Assembly (NCBI GenBank): GCA_937864385.1
Contig: CALMJN010000147.1
Location: 1-6,177, forward strand
Reading direction: 5' to 3'
Length of the DNA stretch: 6,177 nt
Source of the DNA: an uncultured Methanosarcinales archaeon
GTDB taxonomy: Archaea > Halobacteriota > Methanosarcinia > Methanotrichales > Methanotrichaceae
Shown here: positions 1 through 4,801 of the stretch, in pieces
Layout of the letters: each line of letters starts with the position of its first letter
How positions within the stretch are numbered: the first letter of the stretch is position 1
Notes under the pieces: generated by a model
Told to the model about the DNA's origin: nothing
Seen by the model: the letters and a program-made list of their open reading frames with translations, nothing else
The model's database searches: none
Program-made: the position numbers and the translations under genes

Positions 1-20
1 ATAAAAGACAATCAAAAAGA
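1..20 (-). terminator. possible T-rich terminator of the leftward operon
   Basis: Read on the minus strand, positions 18-14 are a run of five T and positions 6-3 a run of four T, in a T-rich context with no strong hairpin. Archaeal RNA polymerase commonly stops at such oligo-T tracts, so this is a candidate 3' end for the operon that ends with the BofA-like gene, about 250 nt after its stop codon. The distance is long, and the tract could equally belong to a promoter region for a gene to the left. Confidence 0.25.
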
Positions 21-100
21 ATATTTGATTTAGGATAGTTAATTTCATATAATAATTCATTTATATAATCCCGAAACACTTATTAAGTAGCATCTATTTT
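1..100. other. AT-rich intergenic region with TATA-like elements
   Basis: This stretch is strikingly A/T-rich compared with the GC-rich genes to its right, and I see no convincing coding sequence in it. It contains TATA-like words around 45-55 and 60-69 (TTTATATAAT on the plus strand, ATTATATAAA on the minus strand). On the minus strand these could be the promoter of a gene lying beyond the left edge; on the plus strand no credible gene follows. Two TTCAT...ATAAT units (45-55 and 57-69) form a loose direct repeat. Orientation cannot be decided from the window alone. Confidence 0.4.
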
Positions 101-202
101 GCACGTGGCTTGTGGCCCTGGGCGGCCTTTTTATGCCATCTACCCTCCTTTGCCTTTTGCCGCCTTGGACCTACCAGTTCCAGAGCCTCCCCCACTTACC
201 AT
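94..202 (-). other. possible small basic protein gene broken by a frameshift
   Basis: Leftward from an ATG at 202-200 a frame encodes 20 residues rich in Gly, Ser and Lys (ending GRSKAAKGKGG) and stops at 142-140. In a neighbouring frame the sequence continues as GRWHKKAAQGHKPRAK and stops at 96-94, exactly where composition changes from GC-rich to AT-rich. Removing one G from the GGG run (143-145 on the plus strand) would join the two into one basic protein of about 35 residues. The two halves have matching composition, which is the main argument. Against it: no clear ribosome binding site before the ATG, and I do not recognise the family. The downstream frame alone can also start at a GTG (195-193) and give 33 residues. 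Confidence 0.2.
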
Positions 203-234
203 TCTACTTTTGATGATGGTGCTAAACTCGGTAG

Positions 235-254
235 CCCCCAGGGGGATTCCCCCT
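235..254. repeat. C5/G5/C5 inverted repeats downstream of the BofA-like gene
   Basis: The plus strand reads CCCCC (235-239), A, GGGGG (241-245), ATT, then CCCCC (within 248-253). The central G block can pair with either C block, so the transcript could form two mutually exclusive hairpins. On the minus strand this lies about 17 nt beyond the stop of the BofA-like gene and would sit in its 3' untranslated RNA. There is no T-tract directly after it, so it is not a standard terminator; it may protect or process the 3' end. Confidence 0.45.
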
Positions 255-270
255 ATTCTGCTTGCTGTTC

Positions 271-513
271 TCAGAATCCGAGTCCCATGAGGTGCAATAT
301 GATTACCAGAACTGCCCCCAGAACTCCTCCAATGCCGCAAATTAGTATAGTCAGCCAGCCGTAGCCTATGCCGAGGCCAGCCACTGCATTGGCCAGAAAG
401 AGTATGATCAGCCCCATCACCGCATTAATGGCAAAGTTCTTGATCGATCTTAAGATCAGAAAGCCGGCAAAGACCACCATTGCCAGCAACAATAAAAACC
501 CCATCTCAATCAT
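271..513 (-). CDS. BofA-like small integral membrane protein
   Basis: This encodes about 80 residues, almost entirely hydrophobic, with three likely membrane segments (about residues 4-21, 29-50 and 54-78) separated by a short basic loop (RSIKN). The Asn/Gly pattern in the middle and C-terminal parts (NAVMGLIILFLANAVAGLGI, then G-x-x-G-x-x-G-A) matches what I know of the BofA family (PF07441). In Bacillus, BofA inhibits the intramembrane protease that processes pro-sigma K; archaeal members have no known role, and there is no sigma factor here. I chose the ATG at 513-511. An upstream TTG at 534 would add seven residues but has no ribosome binding site; the ATG at 504 is also possible. It follows the large sensor gene by about 44 nt in the same direction, so it is probably the last gene of the operon. 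Family assignment is fairly secure, function is unknown. Confidence 0.78.
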   Translation of the reverse strand: MIEMGFLLLLAMVVFAGFLILRSIKNFAINAVMGLIILFLANAVAGLGIGYGWLTILICGIGGVLGAVLVIILHLMGLGF

Positions 514-520
514 GATCTTC

Positions 521-542
521 AATATTAAAGTCAAATATTAAA
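521..542 (-). promoter_or_regulatory. AT-rich direct repeat, possible internal promoter for the BofA-like gene
   Basis: The word AATATTAAA occurs at 521-529 and again at 534-542 on the plus strand (TTTAATATT on the minus strand). The outer copy is TATA-like and lies about 25 nt before the ATG at 513, the right spacing for a leaderless transcript. It may give the BofA-like gene its own promoter in addition to read-through from the operon. The evidence is position and composition only. Confidence 0.25.
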
Positions 543-557
543 AGCATTTTGGAGATA

Positions 558-3500
558 TCAGTCCTGGAACGGCTCCATCTCGCTCCCCAGGCGGTGCAGC
601 TCCTTGGTGTCCAAAGAGAGAGGATCGATATGAACCAGCATGATTGCCCCCCTTAAAGCGATCTCATCCCTCTGGGATTGAACAAAGCGCAACACAGTCT
701 CATAATTGCTCTGGGTGATTAAATAGCCCATTCCCTCCAGCAAGATCAAGGGGTAATTAGCTCTCTCCAGGAAATCGGAGATGATACTGGAGAGGCGGGG
801 GAAGTTGCTCGGGTCCACCGTCCTGTATCCGGGCTCGCTCTTCTGAGTCAGCCATATGACGCTTTCCAGGGGCACATTGTATCTTTCGGCCAGGGTCCTG
901 GGGTTGTAGCGGCTCAGGCACAGGCCCTCCATGCCGTGCCTGACCAGCTCGCTATAGAGCTCCAGGCTCCGATGTGGCTTCTCCTCGGAGATGATGTAGG
1001 TCGTGCCGGGGATGAGGGTGATCTCGTAAGGACTTCGACCATATCCTTTCATAAGCTCGGAGAGGCTGGATACAAGATTGAAGGACGGCTGGTGCTCTTT
1101 GATGATCCTGGCCAGCTTTCGAACAGCAGTAAAGAAGCTGCGCCTGTTCAGCTTTAGATCCTTTGGTAGGTTGAGTACCAGGCCTTGCCCAACCGCTTTT
1201 TGCATCTCAGGCTCGCATGCTGCAGTTTCATCGTCAGAGAGCGGCTTATTCCCTGCCTCAAAGAATCCACCCGAGGCTATGGCCTCATTGGCTTCTGCCA
1301 CCACCACTCTTCTCGTTCCCTCCTCAAGCTGAGAGAGCATGGCATCTGAGAACACCTGGAACAGATATCTAGAAAGAGGTCCCAGGGTGAATATCAGCTC
1401 TTTGATCTCATTTATGGCTGCGGTAATCTCATCCCGTACGAACTCCTGCCGCTCAGAAAGTATCAGATGAGTTCTATGCCCCAAAAGCTCCATCTGATAG
1501 ACGAAGTCGAGAACCTCCCTGGGAGAGGTCCTGGCCTCATTCTCATCGATGATCTGCTCGATGCTGTCTATAAGAACGATGCTGTTCTTGCTTGAATCTA
1601 CAAATGACTTTATGGTTATATAGAGCAGCGGCAGATTTCGGGGCGAGATGTATCTGTCGCTTCCCCTCTCCTCGGAGAGCTTGATGATGGGCGTCTCCTT
1701 AAAGCCCCAGCGCCGTCTCACCTCATCGGGAGAGGTGTGGGTGATGCAAAGCCCTTCTACACCATGAGTGATCTGGTCTGTGAAGACCTCATAAGCCATC
1801 TCCGGCGCAACATAGATCTTGCCCCGTACCAGATCATAGGCGGGCATGGTCTCTTTAGCCGCTTCCATCACCGGCTTGACTGTAATCTGGTCGTCCACTA
1901 TCATCTTTGTGGCGGATGAGCCCATCAGGCCGGTGAGAATTTTCTCGAACTGCTGCCAGAGCAGTCGAAGCTGGCCGGGGGTAATTGTATCCCTTCCGGC
2001 TCCCATCATCTCCAGATACTGGTCTACCTGCTCTCGAGCCGCTGTCTCTCCCAGGTAATGGGCCAGGGCAGACTGCAGGTCGTCCACGGTTCCCTGAGCC
2101 GGACCCTTTTCTGCCTCTGATTCGTCCAGTCCTTCCTTCTTTTCTGCAAAGGCATCAACAAAGCTGCTGGCCGACCTCTCCTCATCCGGGCCAACCCTGC
2201 TGGATAGGGAGACCAGGGCGTAAAGGCTGCAGTTGATGAGAAGGGTCCAGAAGGCGGAGTTGGTCCAGATATCCAGGTCCAGACCCAGTAGATTGGTGGG
2301 AATGAGGAGTCTCATGCCCCAGGGCCCTTCCCGGATTATATCGCCGAGCCAAGGATATCCCTTGGCCAGGGTGGGCAGAAGGGCGGTATAAGCCCAGAGC
2401 AAAAGGCCGAAGAGCAGTCCGGCCATTGCTCCCTGGCGGTTGCCCCTCTTCCAGTACAGGCCACCCAGGGCAGCAGGAGCCAGCTGGCTTGCGGCCAGAA
2501 AGGAGACCACTCCTATATCCGCCAGGGTCTGGTAGGCCAGGGCAAGGGAGAACAGGTATCCGAGCAATACCACCAGAAGGATATTCAGCCTCCTGGTATT
2601 GAGGATGATCCGGGCCAGATTCTTCTCTTTGTTGATATGGCTTATAAGATAAGGCATCTCCAGATCGTTGAGCAGCATGGTTCCAACCGCTACCGATTCC
2701 ACCAGTATCATCGCCGTGGCTGCGGACACTCCTCCAATGAATACCAATACAGAGAGCCATTCTGCTCCTAAGGAGTAGGGTATATTCAATATGAATGCAT
2801 CCTTGAGCCCCTCCACACCCAGAAGCAGACCGCCCCAGGCTATGGCGGGAACGAAGATGTTTATCAGCAGCAGATATATCGGGAACAGCCACATGGCTTT
2901 GCGAAGATGCCTCTCGGAGGAGTTCTCCACCACCATGACATGGAACTGCCGGGGCAGGAATAATATGGCGAAAAAGGAGACCAGGGTCAGGGTGAACCAC
3001 ATTGTTGGCTCCAGATCGATGAGCGTGGCATAAGCCGGATCCAGATCAGCCAGGTTCACAATCCGGCTGGTGATATTTTCGTATCCCCCAAAGACGCCGT
3101 AAGCGACATAGAACCCCACCAGCAGGAAGGCCAGGATCTTGACCAGAGACTCGAAGGCTACCACGGCGATCAATCCCTCATGGCGCTCCATGGGATCGAG
3201 GTGGCGGGCACCGAATATGACTGCAAAGGCCCCCAGCAGGACTGCCACCAAGAGCTTGCTCTCCACATCGATCCCGAATAGAATGATCTCCTCTCCGCTC
3301 AGGACCTCCAGGGAAGTAGATATGGCTATCAGCTGCAGGGCCACATAGGGTGTGACCATAATCAGGCTGAAGGCGGCCACCACTGCGCCTATGGTGTAGC
3401 TGCGGCCGTATCGAAAGCTGATGAAATCGCTTATAGAAGTAAGTCGATGCTCTTTGGACACCCGGATCATTTTTCTGATCACTATCCAACCTACAGTCAT

Positions 3501-3737
3501 GGCCAGGACCGGTCCCAGGTATATTGGCAGAAACTCCAGGCCATCCGATGCTGCCCTGCCGATGGAGCCGTAAAAGGTCCAGGCGGAGACATAGACGCAA
3601 AGGGAGAGGGCATATACGTAGGGATTGGCCACGATGCTCCTCCCCAGAAGCTTCTGCCTGTCGGCGAAGCGGGCTATGGCAAAGAGAAGCAGCAGATAAA
3701 GGAGCATGAAGGCTAAAGCCAGGTGTGGTCCGATCAC
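558..3737 (-). CDS. SLC5/PutP-type transporter-sensor with STAC and two DUF835 domains
   Basis: This encodes 1059 residues. Residues 1-515 are a multi-helix sodium/solute symporter (SLC5) domain of the type fused to bacterial sensor kinases such as CbrA. Typical stretches are YALSLCVYVSAWTFYGSIG (42-60), LEFLPIYLGP (67-76), LPRQFHVMVVEN (261-272), GGVSAATAMI (335-344) and APAALGGLYWKRGNRQGA (420-437). After a charged linker, residues 548-616 resemble the STAC domain that joins such transporters to two-component outputs. No histidine kinase follows. Instead there are two DUF835 domains (about 634-765 and 903-1040), sharing HG-x-EGLC at 658-664 and 934-940. Residues 766-902 are a mostly helical segment that I cannot assign. 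The GTG start overlaps the TGA of the preceding gene (GTGA) and has a good upstream GAGGTGA. It probably sits in the cytoplasmic membrane and senses or imports a solute, with a cytoplasmic DUF835 output; the substrate is unknown. Confidence 0.95.
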   Translation of the reverse strand: MIGPHLALAFMLLYLLLLFAIARFADRQKLLGRSIVANPYVYALSLCVYVSAWTFYGSIGRAASDGLEFLPIYLGPVLAMTVGWIVIRKMIRVSKEHRLTSISDFISFRYGRSYTIGAVVAAFSLIMVTPYVALQLIAISTSLEVLSGEEIILFGIDVESKLLVAVLLGAFAVIFGARHLDPMERHEGLIAVVAFESLVKILAFLLVGFYVAYGVFGGYENITSRIVNLADLDPAYATLIDLEPTMWFTLTLVSFFAILFLPRQFHVMVVENSSERHLRKAMWLFPIYLLLINIFVPAIAWGGLLLGVEGLKDAFILNIPYSLGAEWLSVLVFIGGVSAATAMILVESVAVGTMLLNDLEMPYLISHINKEKNLARIILNTRRLNILLVVLLGYLFSLALAYQTLADIGVVSFLAASQLAPAALGGLYWKRGNRQGAMAGLLFGLLLWAYTALLPTLAKGYPWLGDIIREGPWGMRLLIPTNLLGLDLDIWTNSAFWTLLINCSLYALVSLSSRVGPDEERSASSFVDAFAEKKEGLDESEAEKGPAQGTVDDLQSALAHYLGETAAREQVDQYLEMMGAGRDTITPGQLRLLWQQFEKILTGLMGSSATKMIVDDQITVKPVMEAAKETMPAYDLVRGKIYVAPEMAYEVFTDQITHGVEGLCITHTSPDEVRRRWGFKETPIIKLSEERGSDRYISPRNLPLLYITIKSFVDSSKNSIVLIDSIEQIIDENEARTSPREVLDFVYQMELLGHRTHLILSERQEFVRDEITAAINEIKELIFTLGPLSRYLFQVFSDAMLSQLEEGTRRVVVAEANEAIASGGFFEAGNKPLSDDETAACEPEMQKAVGQGLVLNLPKDLKLNRRSFFTAVRKLARIIKEHQPSFNLVSSLSELMKGYGRSPYEITLIPGTTYIISEEKPHRSLELYSELVRHGMEGLCLSRYNPRTLAERYNVPLESVIWLTQKSEPGYRTVDPSNFPRLSSIISDFLERANYPLILLEGMGYLITQSNYETVLRFVQSQRDEIALRGAIMLVHIDPLSLDTKELHRLGSEMEPFQD

Positions 3738-3943
3738 TCCTTCACCTCTCTCTCGAATAGATACATGGCCAGGGTGAGAACAAGCCAGACCGATGCGATA
3801 TAGATCAGTATGGCCGGCACGCCTCTCCAGATCAGTCCTTCTGCCAGATTGATCAGCGGCCAGTTCAGCAGCACCCAGCCTGCGGCGAATACAAAGATCC
3901 AGAATTCACTCTGGCCCAGGAGATCCCGCAAGGAGTGCGTCAT
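3734..3943 (-). CDS. small two-helix membrane protein, partner of the transporter-sensor
   Basis: This encodes 69 residues with two clear membrane segments (about 14-33, containing LLNWPLINL, and 42-63, containing PAILIYIASVWLVLTLAMYL), a short polar N-terminus and a charged C-terminus (FEREVKE). It starts with ATG two bases after the TAG of the KaiC-like gene, without a clear ribosome binding site of its own, and its TGA overlaps the GTG of the next gene, so its translation is probably coupled on both sides. Small two-helix proteins encoded just upstream of SLC5-family genes are a recurring arrangement: DUF4212 proteins beside some symporters and, as I recall, the small cbrX frame before cbrA in Pseudomonas. 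By analogy it may be an accessory subunit needed for assembly or sensing. I cannot assign it to a named family. Confidence 0.87.
   Translation of the reverse strand: MTHSLRDLLGQSEFWIFVFAAGWVLLNWPLINLAEGLIWRGVPAILIYIASVWLVLTLAMYLFEREVKE
3742..3748 (-). promoter_or_regulatory. ribosome binding site for the transporter-sensor gene
   Basis: GAGGTGA lies four bases before the GTG start at 3737-3735, inside the last codons of the upstream small gene. It supports the GTG start and coupled translation across the 4-nt GTGA overlap. Confidence 0.7.
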
Positions 3944-3945
3944 GG

Positions 3946-4623
3946 CTAAAGACCCGGATAGACAGTTAATCCCTTAGCAGATATATCTACTGCATGCTTT
4001 CCTATATTATGAGATGTGCCGCTCATCTTAATCACCTCCAGGGACCTTCTCCGGGTGAAGTTCATCTCTTCGTTCTGCAGCAATATTATTCCGTCCGCAA
4101 CCTGAGCGATGTGAGTGAGATATGCCGCACCCGGCAGTGCATCTTCTGCCAGCAGGGCAACTATAGCATTATCCTTGATCAGATGAGAGAGCTTGAGAAG
4201 AAAACGCCAGTATTCATCTTTAAGAATCTCCTCTAATAGGGAGATGTCTTCCATGACCATTCGAGCCGGATGAATGGACTCGATCTTGCTTTTCAGAAGG
4301 TCCAGGAAGTCCTGCCACTGGCAGGCTCTCTCCATCATCTCCTCGAGCTCCATATAGCAGATCTCCTGGCCGAAGTAAGTGCTTTTAACAAATTCGTAAC
4401 AGGATGCATAGTTGATCAGCAGGTCCGGCGGGCCGCCAAAGGCTCTCAGATAAAGACCGCGCTGGCCGAGTTCAGCGCCTTTGCAGAGAAACTGGGTGCA
4501 GAATGTGGTCTTGCCTGCACCGGCTTCGCCAGCCAGCAGGGTGAGCGATGGCCTGGGTAGACCTCCTTCGATCATTTTATCGAGGCCCGGAGTCCCCGTG
4601 GGCATTCTTTCCATCAATCTCAA
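3946..4623 (-). CDS. single-domain KaiC-like RecA-superfamily ATPase
   Basis: This encodes 225 residues, the normal length for a one-domain archaeal KaiC homologue. It has the family opening PTGTPGLDKMIEGGLP (8-23), a Walker A motif GEAGAGKT (32-39), a Walker B-like strand RMVMEDISLL (121-130, Asp126) and the usual C-terminal strand EVIKMSGTSH (196-205). The glutamate pair that normally follows the GLY-hydrophobic strand and activates water for ATP hydrolysis is absent: residues 62-64 are Phe-Gly-Gly. It should bind ATP but may hydrolyse it poorly. I chose the TTG start because GGGGTGAT ends in a good position seven bases upstream; the ATG at residue 4 would be too far from it. It is the first gene of the operon and presumably a soluble regulatory partner of the membrane protein encoded two genes later. 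Phosphorylation-type KaiC double-domain features are missing. Confidence 0.94.
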   Translation of the reverse strand: MRLMERMPTGTPGLDKMIEGGLPRPSLTLLAGEAGAGKTTFCTQFLCKGAELGQRGLYLRAFGGPPDLLINYASCYEFVKSTYFGQEICYMELEEMMERACQWQDFLDLLKSKIESIHPARMVMEDISLLEEILKDEYWRFLLKLSHLIKDNAIVALLAEDALPGAAYLTHIAQVADGIILLQNEEMNFTRRRSLEVIKMSGTSHNIGKHAVDISAKGLTVYPGL

Positions 4624-4626
4624 TCT

Positions 4627-4635
4627 ATCACCCCT
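4627..4635 (-). promoter_or_regulatory. ribosome binding site deciding the TTG start of the KaiC-like gene
   Basis: On the minus strand AGGGGTGAT matches the archaeal anti-Shine-Dalgarno sequence well. The last G of the GGGG block is seven bases from the TTG at 4623-4621 but sixteen from the next in-frame ATG, so the TTG is favoured. The TGA inside this site is also the stop codon of a 29-codon upstream frame. Confidence 0.65.
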
Positions 4636-4717
4636 TTGTAATCCTGATAGGCTCGGAGAAAGCGGCGAAGAAGGCCTGTGAGCCTGTGCAGATCTCTAGG
4701 AAAATATTGCGCTTCAT
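4628..4717 (-). CDS. possible 29-residue upstream ORF in the operon leader
   Basis: An ATG at 4717-4715 opens a frame of 29 codons (beginning MKRNIFLEICTG, ending PIRITKG) whose TGA lies inside the ribosome binding site of the KaiC-like gene, four bases before its TTG start. If translated, it would be coupled to the KaiC-like gene and could act as a leader peptide. It has no clear ribosome binding site, no recognisable homology, and frames of this length arise by chance, so it is only a candidate. Confidence 0.22.
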   Translation of the reverse strand: MKRNIFLEICTGSQAFFAAFSEPIRITKG

Positions 4718-4760
4718 CTATTTGTCTCTATCTTCCGCTATGATTTTGGCTGTCCAGTCG

Positions 4761-4771
4761 TCTTTTATATC
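4761..4771 (-). promoter_or_regulatory. TATA-like element, possible promoter of the leftward operon
   Basis: On the minus strand the sequence GATATAAAAGA is a good archaeal TATA word. It would place the transcription start near 4738 and give a leader of about 115 nt before the KaiC-like gene, covering the 29-codon frame. A second, weaker AT-rich word (CAATATTTTC, about 4700-4709) could give a shorter leader. Confidence 0.4.
4763..4770 (+). promoter_or_regulatory. TATA box of aspS
   Basis: TTTTATAT lies about 35 nt before the TTG start of aspS. With the usual spacing of about 25 nt, transcription would start near 4790, leaving a leader of roughly ten bases that still contains the GTGAG ribosome binding site. 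The same DNA reads as a TATA word on the other strand. Confidence 0.5.
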
Positions 4772-4791
4772 TGAAGTTCATTGTCGCTTCC

Positions 4792-4796
4792 GTGAG
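4792..4796 (+). promoter_or_regulatory. weak ribosome binding site of aspS
   Basis: GTGAG, five bases before the TTG at 4802, is a partial match to GGTGA. It supports the TTG start, which is also forced by an in-frame TGA at 4793-4795. Confidence 0.4.
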
Positions 4797-4801
4797 ACGA
4801 C

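Noticed and set aside
112..133. GGCC...GGCC followed by TTTTT on the plus strand, resembling an intrinsic terminator
   Set aside because: The stem is only four pairs, no plus-strand gene precedes it, and archaea do not depend on such hairpins.
99..290. Plus-strand frame of 63 codons rich in Pro and Leu
   Set aside because: It starts at a weak TTG with no ribosome binding site, overlaps the end of the BofA-like gene antisense and resembles no known protein.
618..1840. Histidine kinase output domain expected after SLC5-STAC
   Set aside because: No H-box, N-box or G-box ATPase motifs are present; both modules fit DUF835.
2182..3000. A 272-codon minus-strand frame within the transporter-sensor gene
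   Set aside because: It overlaps the SLC5-coding region in another frame, and its Gly/Pro/Ser/Arg-rich translation is typical of a frame shadow.
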